Assembly (NCBI GenBank): GCA_025345505.1
Contig: JANVCC010000125.1
Span: forward strand, 668,400 to 732,399
Direction of reading: 5' to 3'
DNA from: Todiramphus chloris collaris
Taxonomy: Eukaryota; Chordata; Aves; Coraciiformes; Alcedinidae
DNA: 64,000 bases
A model generated the notes under the pieces. The model was not told the DNA's origin. It ran no database searches and saw only the letters and a program-made list of their open reading frames with translations. Numbering within the stretch: the stretch's first letter is position 1; each line of letters opens with the position of its first letter. Positions 11,291 to 23,930 of the stretch are shown here, in pieces. A program made the position numbers and the translations under genes.

Positions 11291-13439
11291 ACAAGTGGAG
11301 CAAGCATGTGTAGTGTTCTGCAGTGCTTGTCAGAACAGGTATGGGGGTCTGCAGGAGGATGGTCTCACAGTTAAGTAGGTTCGTTACGTTACAGGTCACT
11401 TGCATGGAATCAGACAGCAAAGGGCAAGCTCCTGCCCAGACAAATAATGCACTGAGCATCACACAGACACCCTCCTTGTCAGCCCAAGCTGCTCACTGCG
11501 CGTTCTCCCACAGATCCCACCTGATCCCTAGTGCAACAGTGGAGGATCTGCTACGTCCCGTGAACTTGGCAGCAGTTTCTCTTAGCACTGTATTGTATTT
11601 CAGGCTAACAATGGTTCAAACTATCACTTATCATAAAATGCTGATTCATCCCAAGGAAAAATTTACTGAAAACATCTTGCCTTGGTTGAATTTAGGAATT
11701 TCCTGATCCGGAGTCTGTTGTTTCTCCTTTACCTCCTGCAAGAGCTGTTCAATGAATGTGGAACACCAATTTTTCCACCAGATCATGTGATTAAGTGGAA
11801 AATTATACTGTTGTCTGGGGTTTTTTAAAATATTTTTCCCTGCTGTAATGAGTTTCCCTTGCAGATTTGTTTCTTTGGTTTATGTTTACAGTAAGGGACT
11901 AGGCTGCATTCTGAATCACATGAAAAGAAGCGCTTAAACTTAAGGCAGTAAATATAGTGACCAGGAAAAGGGATATGTTGTTACTTGTTCACGCTAATTT
12001 GCAAGTTCATAAAGCTTAAATCTTTATGCTGAATTGCTCGCAGTTGGTGGGAGTGGAGGTGGGCAATATGTTAGGAAAGAGAGTAAGAAAAAAGATTTAA
12101 ATTAATGGTAAGGATTGAAACAGCCAGTGCTCTTTTAGCAAGATGCACCTGTAAGAAATTCATCTGACTGCAAGAAAATGAAGGAAACACCTGCATCTGT
12201 GATGGTGTGGGTGGCAAGAATGAGTAGTGAAACCTCAAAAGGCTCAGTTGTTAAGCTGAGAGAGATCTCCTAAGGGTTGTGGAAAGTTCTGCCTTAAGTT
12301 AGACTCATGCAGTCTGACCGAGTTGACTGAGTGTGAACGAAGGTATTCTTAGACCTTTCAGGCTTACAGGATGCTCACGTGGACTTTATGTCCCACAGCT
12401 TACACTCTGTTCCTTCAGTCTTGCTGGGAACACTAAGACCATAGTACAGAGGATGGAAATAGCAGTGCCTCAATGTTCTGTCTATTCCATCAGTGCACAG
12501 AAAGAGGATTCTGGGCTAGTAGGAGAGGAATATCTGATCTCTGTACCTCATCTTTCGGATACCTCCTACCTTTCCCAGCTGGTGTGTTAGTAGTTCAGGA
12601 GAAAGAGAAGAGTAGGCCTAAAAGTCTATGGGAGTCTGAGAACAAAGGATATTAGAAGGTAAACATTGAGCCTTTATAGCATTAAAATATTTGAGTTCAA
12701 GTCTAGTACCAAAATTGACGTACGCTGGTGTGAGAAATGCCGCGTTGTTTTTATCCACTTCACTCACACTGTGCAAAACTCATCATTTCCCATCTTCAAA
12801 CTACATTTCCATCCAAACTGCCAACTATGGGGGAAACTTTGGAATGTACGAGTAGCTGTTACAGTCTATTTACAAATTAAACTAATCTTTAGTGATAATA
12901 GTGTGTGTCAAGAAAAATCTGATGGATCTGAAATACTTATCTGTTCTTCACCCCTCTCTTCTTGCATTAGCATAGTAATCTGCCTTTCCAGTTCAAATGC
13001 AGACTTTGTATTACTACTTTGCAGTATGTTTCTGATGTCTTCTGCCCTTGTCTGTGTAATTCACGTTTGAAATGCAACAAAAGATTCTGGAGAACAACAG
13101 AACTACATAAATCCCTCCTTAAATCCTCCAATCTTTCCATTAGGAAAAAAAAATAAAATCCTCGCATTATATTCGTAAATCCAATAATGGGACCGGGTCC
13201 AATCATTTATGGCTACATTTGCAATGCATTTCTCTGCTAACATGAAGATTAAAGAAAGGATTAATTTTTAGCCCAGAGAGCCACTGTTCAGTAGCCAGAG
13301 TATGCACTGATCACCAGATGTGCCAAAATACAAAAATCCAGGAAAGATCAAAATGGTTATTTCTGGTGTCTCTTCTTTGAAGTAAGGATTAAAATTATTG
13401 TAACTGCACTCATGTGTTCATTCCATAGATTTTTAACAG
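11291..13439. other. Noncoding sequence, nothing recognised
   Basis: No repeat family or gene is recognised. Open frames at 11323-11706 and 12666-13070 on the plus strand (127 and 134 codons) have no recognisable domain or splice context. Sequence becomes A/T-rich again after about 11.6 kb. Confidence 0.5.
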
Positions 13440-13880
13440 GCGAGCTGCCTTGGCATTCTGTCTGGCCCTGCAGGACTTGCCAAACTACACTTCCCGACCC
13501 CGGCTCATTGAAGTTAAAATTTATGAAGGCACCAGCTTTGGCGTCTTTATGCTGAGGGTAATTTGCCCGTGTTACTGGAGGTGAGCTGCTTCTCCTATGC
13601 ACTGACCCGGGGTAGCAGAATGGCAGGCTGATCTGGCAGATAAACAAGTCTATGACAAATAGCACCGACATCCCTGTCAAAAGAAAAGACATGACTCAGA
13701 CCCGGTATCTATACAGAGCCCAGCGCTAGCTTCCAGTGACAAATGGTTTTAGTCTGGCGGCGTGCTTCGCTGCTTGAACTTCCATCTCTCAAAACAAGAC
13801 ACACGGGTGTGGGGGACACAGAGGAGAAGGGAGCATGAGAGAAAGCCACACATAGAGGCAGGCAGCCTGGCCTGCCCTCG
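13429..13880. other. CpG-bearing, exon-like patch (possible exon or conserved element)
   Basis: This patch has roughly a dozen CpGs in about 450 bp, against very few in its surroundings. On the plus strand, 13440-13557 is open for 39 codons between an acceptor-like 'tttttaacag' and a donor-like GAGG|GTAATT; its peptide contains RPRLIEVKIYEGTSFGVFML. On the minus strand, 13692 down to 13357 is also open, and 'tcttttcttttgacag' (just above 13673) is a good 3' splice site, but I see no strong donor for it. Both strands being open means neither is proven. Alternatives are a conserved noncoding enhancer or an unprocessed relic. Confidence 0.25.
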
Positions 13881-13967
13881 CAGAAATATACTTATAGGTT
13901 TGTTTCCAGTCTTTGAGTAACTTTGTCATTCCATGGGGAATATTCTACATCTCCCTTCTCTAAATTT

Positions 13968-14026
13968 AAAAAGGAAAAAAAGAAAAAGAAAAAGAAAAAG
14001 AAAAAAAAAGAAAAAGAGAAAGAAAA
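13968..14026. repeat. 59-nt homopurine tract, (AAAAAG)n-like
   Basis: An uninterrupted A/G run made of GAAAAA units with some drift. It is a microsatellite of slippage origin, with no coding meaning. Confidence 0.92.
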
Positions 14027-14399
14027 TCAGGTTTAAATTTCATTACTTGCAGGTTTAAGTATTAGAAAACCATAAAAGAGCACGTGAGTTTTTAATTGAA
14101 TCACTCCCACACAGGATGCTAAGCTCTGCTCATGCATGGACCGAGTCTAACAGTAAGCATTAGACTAATGGAAGATTTATATGTGTCTGGAAAGTACCTT
14201 CCAGACAGTTATCCACCCGTGCTTTGAAGGCATCAGGATGTAAAGAATCAACACCAGGCAGTTCATTCTGCAAGTTAACAGTCTTTCTGCATTAACGGGT
14301 TAGATCTGCATTTCTGTATTTGATTGGCTTGCCTCCAGCTTCTGGCCATGAATTCATTGCAAGTATTTCTTTGCTAGAACGGGAAAATCCCAAAAGCAG
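14027..14399. other. Noncoding spacer
   Basis: A/T-rich sequence between the homopurine tract and the GC-richer block that follows. Nothing recognised. Confidence 0.5.
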
Positions 14400-14965
14400 T
14401 GGATCATTGCATTGTGTGTCTGTGTGAAGGTGCTGGCAGAGGAGCTCTGCAGGATGGCTTCTTCGAGGCACTGGGAGCTGCTCCAGGCCAGACATAGCTG
14501 GTCCCAGCTGACTCCAGTGATCCCATTGCAGGACACAGCTCAGCCCCTCAGCCAAACTGGGGGAGCTGGGGAGAAAACAAGCTCACCTTGCTGGAGCAGA
14601 GCACCCATGGCCTCATCTTGTTCTCCCTGTCTAACCAGGATGAAGAGTGTAGATAGACACCCTGACAACTGTTGCAGACAGTCTGACCTGTCGCTGACAG
14701 ACCTTCCCCTTGGTCCCAGCCTTCCCAGTTGCCAGCACTGGTCATTCAAGCTCCAAAGCCTGTGGCCTCAGTCCACTTGCTGCTAGAGTTCCCCCCTTGT
14801 TCATAGCAAAAACCACACAGAGTGGTCCTTCTGTGAATATCTCACCCACAGACACACAGATTCATCTCTTAGTTCAGCCCCCTACCAGGTACAGTGTCTC
14901 CAGGAGCTCTCCTGGATCTCTTGGTCTAGTTCTAGTATTATATCCCTTAATAAACATCTAACTCT
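14400..14965. other. GC-richer, repeat-like block (possible diverged LTR)
   Basis: The block stands out from its A/T-rich neighbours in base composition and contains CAG/CTG-rich words such as 'ggagctgctccaggccagac' and 'cacagctcagcccctcagcc'. Near its end, 'tattatatcccttaataaac' (from about 14937) combines a TATA-like word with AATAAA. That combination can occur in LTRs, but no TG...CA ends or family match were found. I cannot assign it. Confidence 0.3.
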
Positions 14966-17900
14966 GTATCCAGATAACTGCTCAACCAACTCCCTAAATG
15001 GCTTGGGCACCATTTTGAAGGGCTCCTATTTTAAAGAAGACAGGTAGTGACTTCTTCAGTTGCCAGAAAGTCAAAACTACCTGTGTGGTGCAACAACGGG
15101 GCTTTTTCCCAAATCCGGAAGGAAAATTCTGCATTTTCTTAACCATTATTTGTAATATCACCTGTAATTAATGGACTTATCCTCAGAACTTGTTTCTCAT
15201 ATGCATAGTCTTCTTCATTGTTTGTTTTGGCCATTCATTTTCCTTTGTGCATTTGGCTTTTCCAAGCATATTTTAATAACTTCTAATTTATATTGATTAT
15301 TATCCATGTCCCTTTTCTTCCTTTTGATATTGATTTGTATTTTCCAATACTGCATTTTTCCACTAGGACAGGTTAAATACCAGGCAAAACCTGTCTTCTT
15401 TACAAACATGTAGTCATTGCTTCTCAAGGAAATGCAAAAAAAATAATGTCAGAAATTTTTTTCATAAAGGTCCACTTTTCAGATACTGTTTCTTCCTTTT
15501 TTATTTTTCATCTTCCATTTCCTATTTAATTCTCCTTAGCTTAGAAGCTGAGCTTGTCTGAAATGCCATATATAATTCATACAGACAAGCTAATCACCAG
15601 CTTGGAAGCTGCTGGTTTCCTAGGCAGTGGTAGTCAGGACTATCTTACAATCAATAACATGAAATAAAAGCGGTTGGGACTATCTTTTATCTGCTTATAT
15701 TAAATACAAGCAGGTCATAATCACCGGTCTCTAAGCAACAGCCAGATACTAATCCAGCAATTAATTCATCTTTATCCATATAATGAGGTCTAAAATAGAG
15801 GTAGCTTGTGTTAAGCGCGACGCCTCTGGTGTGAGGGAAAATAAAAGAACCCACCCATGTATTCATGTATTCACCCATCCATGTATTTGAGTACTCCAGT
15901 GGCCATCTGCTGTCTGTGTGAGACCTTTACTATAGCTCCAGAATTGAAATACTCCTTAGTAACACAGTCTTTCATTCTCTTACGTACAGATATTAAAAAG
16001 TAAAACCTCTCTTTCCTGCATTAATTTAGGAATCTTGAATAGACTCTGTTTCCATTCTTTGTTATTTAGCCACTTGGTCCCCTAAGATCGAGATCCCTGG
16101 ACCTATCAACCCTAAAACTGGTACTGAATTTGCTACTAATGAACACTTGTTTCTTCCCCTCTTCACCTTTACTCGTCGCTTGTTCAATCCTCTCTGTCCT
16201 CGCTAAACACACTATAAGCAGAGCTGGCAATTCCCATCATGTAAATTAGCCCAACATCAACATCAGAGTGACTGCAGTTCCACCTCTCTTCTCTCAGAGG
16301 TGGAACAGTCAGGTCGTTGTAAATGCCTTACAGCTTCTTAAATGGCAATAAGACACCTATGGTGAGTCAAACACACTGCAGCCCAAGGAGAGAGTCAGGA
16401 TAAGACTTTTACAGTTAGGTCACTGTTTACACATTATTACTTTTAATTCCCAGTGGTTGTGGGTTTTTTATTTACTTTTTTTTTTTTCTTCCCCCTGCCA
16501 TCCCCCAGTGAGCATAGAATTTCTTAATAGTATATAGCATAATATATATATTATATGTATGCTTTTTATTAGTACGACGTTGCTTATTAATCCTGCAACT
16601 GAAACTAAGATAAGAATATACTGAGAAGATTTTCACATTGCCTGCAACTTCTCCTTACTCTGTTAAATTGCTGAGAGTATTCACGTGGAAGACAGCTGCG
16701 TTTTTCTGGCTATAGCTGTGACATGAGGAAAGGCTGTAATTCTTCACTGCTCATTACTGTTCAGCAGGTCAAGGCTACATCCTTCCAAAACCTACAGGCT
16801 AGTTTATTTAAGTGCTCTCTTACCTCATTGGTAAAATTACCAGTTTTGTTGAGACTAACAAACTGTTGTAGTTAACCTAGGTCGTTTTGCCTGCATTTCA
16901 TCAAGCACTGCTCATGAAACTTCTTGAAGGGCTTCGTAATATGCAGAGGAAAGGTAGCAAAGGAGAGGTAGAGATGGTAATCTCTTTTAGCCGAACAGAT
17001 CCTGAAGTGAACATCTGTCAAGGGCTTCAGTTCTCAGGAAACAAGCTTCAGATGTTACACAAAATTCTCACGCACCACAATGGATGTTAAAAGCCACCTC
17101 CTAACAAAAATAGAAAGATGTGCCAGATAAGCACAACTGCAAGCTCCTTTGCTCCCATTAAAGACAGTGGATCCTTTTCAACAGTCTCTTTTCTTCCCGT
17201 TTCTTAGATCCCTTCTGTTGGACTTTAAACTTCCCTTACAAACTCATTAGGACAGAGTAATGTTAAAAGGTCAAAAACAATCAAGGGAGTCTCTGAAGTG
17301 TTCTGATTTTTGTCTGGTTCCATATGGTATTGAATCATTGGCTTCAGGGTGTGCTGCCACCATCAGACAGTCTGTATTTTTGCTGCAGGTACATATTTCC
17401 AGTTCTCTATATGTTCTCTTCTGGGTATTTCTTACTGAAAATGCTCAGATCTCTCTGCTAACACAAAGAGTTAAGAAGACACGTCGTCTGCTGCTTCAGA
17501 GCATAAAAATTCCATTTTGGCTTGTCATTACAAGTGGTCAGTTAATTCACGTTGTCAAGAGTGGAATTTACTGTTTCTTAAATCCCCAAAGTAGGAATTA
17601 TTTGAATCAGTCTTAGACAAATGAAAAATAGGTGTCTAATCAACCGTATTGCCTCCCTCTGCAGTTAATGAAATACGCTTCTGGAAAGTAAGCAATTTTA
17701 TCTTCTGCATTTATTTCAGGATGGCAAGCATCATCCTGTGGAGCTACCTGCCTGTAGTCACTCTAGAGTAATCCTAGCTGTCCATGTTAGATAAATCACC
17801 TTTAGACAGGTACAATGAAGCCACCCTTGAGTTGCCGTGCAGATCACCTGAGATAGTCCTCACGGACAAATCTGCTGGTGTGATAACTGCTTAGGGAGGA

Positions 17901-18119
17901 ATCCACTCTGGAAGGTAAAGCCAGATCTTGGATGAGTTGGACATTTACAGACACCTCTGGCCTGTCATCAGCATTCATAATAGGTATTTCCAAGAAAGAT
18001 TAAAAAGGAAACAAATAAAATGTAGTATAGTATCTCCCTCTTTGTTAGGGTTAATACAGCTTTATTTAGACATTTTTGAAACACACCTCAATGCTGGCCT
18101 CACCAACGGGATTTTTCTA

Positions 18120-18125
<6 letters not shown>
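14966..18125. other. Noncoding sequence
   Basis: A/T-rich and gene-free by eye. A small block at about 15,700-15,850 contains three CpGs close together ('taagcgcgacgcc', near 15,814) in an A/T-rich setting and may be an old conserved or repeat-derived element. An A/T run lies near 16,529-16,560. No splice-bounded frames were recognised. Confidence 0.5.

Positions 18126-18155
<30 letters not shown>
18126..18155. repeat. Poly(T), 30 nt
   Basis: Thirty consecutive T on the plus strand, followed by AGAGAAAG. No recognisable retroposed body lies upstream on the minus strand, so it is recorded as a homopolymer only. Its exact length may be unreliable because of sequencing error. Confidence 0.9.
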
Positions 18156-18158
<3 letters not shown>

Positions 18159-19298
18159 GAAAGTTGCTAACTGGAATAAGCACAAGGATGTAGTGTGCAG
18201 TTCTAGTAAAATATATCCCCATGCAGAACTGCTCTATACGCCTCTTCAGAACACTAAATTACTTCTATTTTTTATGTGCTATTTTAACTGACATGGAGAT
18301 TTGTGGGTATTCAAAGCCCAGAAACTAAAAAAAAGGACATTGCATAGAGGTGTAGGATAGGACTGGGTGGTTTTGTTGTTGGTTTACTTTTTCAATTTAG
18401 AATACATTTTTGAGGTAACTTGACCTCCATCGCTTACTAGGTGCATGAATCGCTTGCCTATGTTTGAAAATACTTCAGTTCCATCTTATCCACTTCATTT
18501 ATGTGCAGAGATTTAGCACTGCTCTCAGAAGTTCCTTCTTTTGTGAGGTTATGGTTTACAATGTACGAAAGTGTCTGAAAATTCCAGTTCCCCAGGTTTA
18601 ATTGAATGAACTCCAAGGTCTTTTAGAAAGCTGTCCTAAATTACTAGATTCTAAGCATTCTGGAAAACATAAGCTTATGTAAATCTACTACATTATACTT
18701 TTGTTTATATGCAAGCAAATTTTATAGTTTAGTGTGTTAGACAAAAATTCCAGACTCTTTGTGAACACTTAAAAATTACTGAGTACTTCAATATGAAGGA
18801 CTAATCACTGTAGCTTAGTGAAAATGAAAACAGGTATCTTTCCTGAACTAAAATAGGTGAAACCATTGACCTCCCTGTAAACTCCCATTCTGAACACGTC
18901 AGTTAGTAACTAACGCTGGGTTTGTTCATTGAATCCCACTCCTGGTGCTGGTTTAAAAGCTGTTCAGGTTCAGCTGGCATTTGTATCTAAACTCTGAGCT
19001 TGAAACTGAAATACAAAAAAACTTTCAAGGAGGTGGATTGAAGCGAATAAACCAGACTGAATTATATTGACTAAAATTATTTGAACGTAGTCATTTACTT
19101 TGGGCTCTATTAAAATAGTTACCATATCATTCAGCTGATGTAAATTAGGATTAACAGATCTTTACAGCAGTCAGCACAGTTCCATTGATTTATGCTGTTT
19201 TATGCCACAGAAAGCATCTAAAGCAGACAAAAGATTGGGGATGGTATGGATGAATTTTTCCCTCTGTCACAAAGCCTGTGAATGTTTTTATTATGCCG

Positions 19299-19386
19299 AT
19301 CGGTGTCTAACAATTATCTCCCAATTATTGTATTTAACTGTCCCTGGAGTTACACCTTTTGTGTCTTTCCCTGGATAGACACCGAT
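19299..19386. repeat. Perfect 11-bp inverted repeat with 66-nt spacer
   Basis: ATCGGTGTCTA at 19299-19309 is the exact reverse complement of TAGACACCGAT at 19376-19386. The arms carry CpG, which is rare nearby. A smaller pair inside the spacer (ACAC...GTGT, about 19352-19364) could extend a stem-loop. It may be the mark of a short ancient element or a structured or conserved sequence. Chance is possible. Confidence 0.7.
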
Positions 19387-20054
19387 TAATTCAAGACATG
19401 TAAATGAGCTTTATAGCTTGGAGTTTCCTAGTCAATAAATAACACACCTTGAGAAGCAAATAAAATACAAAGGTAATTTGGGTTTTGGAGGCTTCTTTCT
19501 CTACAATGACACCAACTAAGATTCTACCTTTTGTTTTTCAATCAACTGCCTCCATCTCAGAGGGACTAAACTCAACCTTTGAATCTGCCCGTGACAGTGG
19601 CTCCAGTTTGGAGGTTTGAGATGCCCCCGTAGTGGTGTCACCATCCCAACAGCACCAGACAGAGCGAATCTGTTCACGGCAGCTCTTACCTTTCAGAACA
19701 ACTCTTCCAGCTGACGCTGCTCCATTTAAAGACTGAGATTGGTGGGCTTGTTTTTCAGTCCTGCACAACTCCTTTTCCTGCTGCCTTCTGGAGTTCAGTT
19801 CACTCTGCTCATACTGTTGATGGTTTCAAGCCAAAATGGAATAGCTGGGCTCAAAAACACAGAAGTCAACTTAGTTTACCCTTATTTAAAGAACTAAGTA
19901 GTCACATATTTCTTTTTTGACATTGATGTTGAAAAGTTTGAATTCACTAATCCTTGCAGTGTTACTTAGAGGCCATCTGATGGAAGATGTTTCTTACAGA
20001 AGAACAAAATATTTCATAGTTTATATAATTCTTTTCTACTGAGGTACAAATTAC

Positions 20055-20071
20055 ATATATATATATATATA
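20055..20071. repeat. (AT)n microsatellite
   Basis: About eight AT units followed by CACAT. A short dinucleotide repeat. Confidence 0.85.
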
Positions 20072-21859
20072 CACATAATGCAGAGATTTAAGTGCCAGAC
20101 ACTGAAATTCAAAGTGTTCTTTCATCTGATTTCCACGGCAGTGAGATGAAGTTCCTTTAAGGGAAGGAGAAAGGGAGAAAAACACTCTGAACTACACGCC
20201 CAATATATCTTTTCTTCTGTAAATAAACATAAAAAATAAATTGTCATTAAAAAGCAAGCAGAAAGTTGTCAGGGAGTAATTAATTACCACTATGAATCTC
20301 AGATTTTTATTCAATTATGCACAATTTATGATAATAAAGCTATGCACTGTTCCACTGTTATAACTCTTTAACCACACATATTGAACAAAAAAAGCTAAGA
20401 TCAGGAAAAACAACGAAGAATAGAGCATTACAATTAAGTGAAATGGCAGTTGGGCATCAGAGCAGTATAAGAAAAAGCACCAGTGCTTACTGTGTCACAG
20501 AAACAGAGAGACAAAGGCTGTTGGACCTGAAGATGTTGTCTCATCAATGTGGTGTGTTGATCCAAGAGCCCCCCATCTTTTGTACGCATCTTTGTCCGAT
20601 TTCTTCTTAGTAACTCTCGTTTTGGAAATTTTATTCTAGGGATGTCACCTGTTCCTGACATTAGAAAATTCAGTTTGCTTGCTCGTTTAAGCAAGCATCC
20701 CTCATCTCAAAGTACACAGCTCTCTTCAGTGGGTCACTGTTTCTTTTTCTGTTCCCACAGGAGACAGACAAAAGTTATTTATGATCCTGCCGATATAAAA
20801 ACTCTTTTCATACAGGAAAATGTTCACCTTCTCCCTTATCCAGTATTTCCTTTTGTAGATTTAGTAAATTCAGTCTTTTCTACCTCTTTTTAATGGACTG
20901 AATTTGTAGCCACCAGACTATAAGATGAATGGAGGACGAGAAGAGGGCCCTGACAAACTTGCAAAAAGGAGGTGCAGATTCTTTGGTAGTGAGGGACGAT
21001 GTCATTGGGAGCATCACTCCTCCACCTTCCAGCTGGCCACTCTTATTTGGGCTGAACTTTTTATACCTTTTGCCCAGTTACAGTTCAATAGAAATCTTGG
21101 GGTTTGGGTTTTGGATTTGTTTGGGTTTTTTTTTTCCTCAGAGAAAAGGAGAGAGTTTGCATTCCCATTAGCTTCTGCTTTATGTATGCATAAAGAGAGA
21201 AACCCTGGCTGGAAAAATCCTGAAATAAAATGCATGCACACATATCTTTCAGCTGTCATATGCTGCAGAAAGGTGGAATAACATTTTAAATCTTTTAATG
21301 ATATGCCCAATATAGCATTTCAGAGTTTTAGACACTGTCAGGTAACATAACCTGCTGCTAACCTGTGGGCATGTTGTGAGATTTCCCACTGCACATACTA
21401 GATTGTTTTCAACCTTGTTAGCCAGGACTTATTTTTTTCCTATACACCACTAAAGGGAATATTCTTCTGTAAGGAAAAATGGTTATGCAGTTTATCAATG
21501 TAAACTCTAAATTCTTGGTTCTTTACATACGCTAATAACGAAGGTTTCACTGACTTCTCTGGGTATGAAACGAAGCCTTCACTGCCCTAGAGTAATGAAA
21601 TCAATGTTTCCTTCGTCATGAACACGTCTGATTGAATTAATTAGAAATAGCTTGCTTTGGGATTTGATCTGGGTTCTCTTTTATGCTTTTAATTAATTAT
21701 TTGCAATCTGATCCACTTTTTCTAGTTTTAGGGGTTTTTTTTAATTGATTTGTGTTCAACTCATGTCCATCAAAGTGTAAACTTCAGTTTCCACGTAGTA
21801 CGCATCTCTTTTCTGTATGCTGGTTTAGATACTGGTTTGCTTGAGAATTTACTTAGATA

Positions 21860-21877
21860 TTTTTTTTTTTTTTTTTT
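21860..21877. repeat. Poly(T), 18 nt
   Basis: A homopolymer in A/T-rich sequence with no associated element seen. Confidence 0.85.
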
Positions 21878-23930
21878 ACTTACATAGTTTTCTTTATATG
21901 GTTTATATTTAAACTCCAGATTATTTTTGCTGTATCTGGCCACTTTACCAATTCAGTATGGACTTTTTAAGAGAGAAGACTGGTTAAGGAAACACATTAA
22001 TTTGTTTTCTTAGGTTGTTGGTTTTTTCTGTCTGTTTTCTGATGGGATGAATAGGGAAGTTATTAGCAAGAAAATAGCAAATGATGGACAAGTCACTGTC
22101 TGTTATCATATTTTAGATGAATAATCACTTGTTCTAAAATTCTGCAGTATTACTGAGCTTCCTGAAATTTAACATGAATGTTCAGCAGATGCTTGAGAAA
22201 CAGTTTGTTGGTTTGAGGTCATTTGAAGCCAGCTTTATCATAAAGCAAGTAGTCCATTTTTGTGCAGATCACCTCAGAAAACTCTTAATTTCACTAGTGA
22301 AGTTAACACAAAAAGTGATTTGTTTTCCATGACATGCTAAGAATTACATCAGGAGGTTTTAATTCCTTTGCATTACAGCATACAGGTTTTACCTCGGCGG
22401 TGATGTAGCTGCTGGGTACCATGGTGGGGGACACTGAGGAAAATGCAACATCAGACAGATTACGACAGATGCAATCATAATAAATGGGAGAAAGGACAGG
22501 GCTGAAATAGAAATAATATCCATTACCCAAGTAATATGGTCTAAAATTACTAAGTGCCAGACTGAGCCTAATGCACGATGAAACATTCTAATGACCAACG
22601 AGTACATAAGTCTAAGCGAATTAGGAAGTCCACCTAAATCAAATAAATCTCATAAGTTCATATTCATAGATTATTTTTAAAACTTAATTTGAAGGATGAG
22701 AAGGGAGGCTCAGGGAAGGTTTCGACTCTGTGAATCCACAGCCACAGGTGACTTACAATTCCCTGTAATAAAGACAGATTTTCCTTGGCTTTCTAATAAT
22801 TGCTTAAAGTACTCTGTAGTTTCCCTTTACTTATAATTTCCATCATCTGCAATGATGAACACACAGTGGTGGGACAATTACAGCACAGCCATGAACCCAG
22901 GTCATGGATTTCAGTATGTAGTTACGAATTATTTGCAGTTAGAATTATTTGCAAGCATACTTCAAAGAATAAATAATTATTAAGATTAAAAAAAACCCCA
23001 AAACAATAAAGACAAAAGTAACATATTTTGATGTTTTATCTTTCGGTGACCTTTGGTTCCAAGCAGTATATCAAAAGGAAGTCTTGGAAGGTTCAGATTA
23101 ACCTCAGAGTTTGATGGTTCATCCCTTTTAAAAATGTTACCAGTCTGGGAAGTAGCTGCCAGTTCTAGAGACAGAATGTCATATCCTCGGCTGCTTTAAG
23201 TGAGAGGATTTACATTAGCATGGAAACCTATACCATTTAATCTCGCCTGAGTGTTCCGTGGCAAGTTTCCCTTCAGGCTGAGTTCTCAGTTTGGCAAAGG
23301 CTACCGGATCCTCTGGCGATGATCTCGGGTGATGACTAGCTGCAGAATTCTGCTCTCTCTTTTAAGGCAGTGGTTAACAAAACCTCTGCTGGTAAACAGA
23401 AACACACAGGTATCTGCAGACACAGAGAAGTCCTTCGTTAATACAATAACGCACGGTCTTTGTTTCTTCTTTGGGATAAGGGTGTTTTGCCATGAAAGAA
23501 AGCTAGTATTGGATATTCTCCTGCTGCTGCTCAGCACAGCACCTTAGTTGGACCACTGGCACCTTGAAACAGTGGAAGAACCTGGCATATTACTGGCAGC
23601 TGCCACTGTCATCTGAATCAAGTTCCTGCACTCTGCCTTTCTTTTCTCTGATGTATTGCATTCTGAAAGTCATCTTTCCTTCATTTCCTGCATCTTGTTT
23701 CTCTTTCTTCTTTGCTTGAAAGACTGAAATTGCTCATTATCTGCTATAAATTGTCTTCAAATGAGTTATCTCAATTTGTACCAGCTGGACCAAAGCAGGG
23801 AATGGCTATAAAATGCTGTTCTGCTTTATGCTAGAGTTGGCTTGAATTTAACCTATTATTTTTATTTTACTGGCAGGTTTTCTTTCTCTCCATCTTTTTG
23901 CAATAAAAGCATTTAGTAAACAAACATGTT

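Larger units (their letters stand above)
18156..23930. other. Noncoding sequence with scattered simple repeats
   Basis: No gene recognised. Within it are a separated inverted repeat (19299-19386), an (AT)n run (20055-20071) and an 18-nt poly(T) (21860-21877). Near 19,690 the minus strand shows a textbook donor (AAAG|GTAAGAGC) with an acceptor-like 'atctcag' 43 bases before it, but nothing else supports an exon. Open frames are all about 120 codons or shorter. Confidence 0.5.

Noticed and set aside
18126-18155. Poly(T) as the tail of a processed pseudogene on the minus strand
   Set aside because: The sequence to its right, where the body would lie, shows no recognisable mRNA-derived sequence and no target duplication was found.
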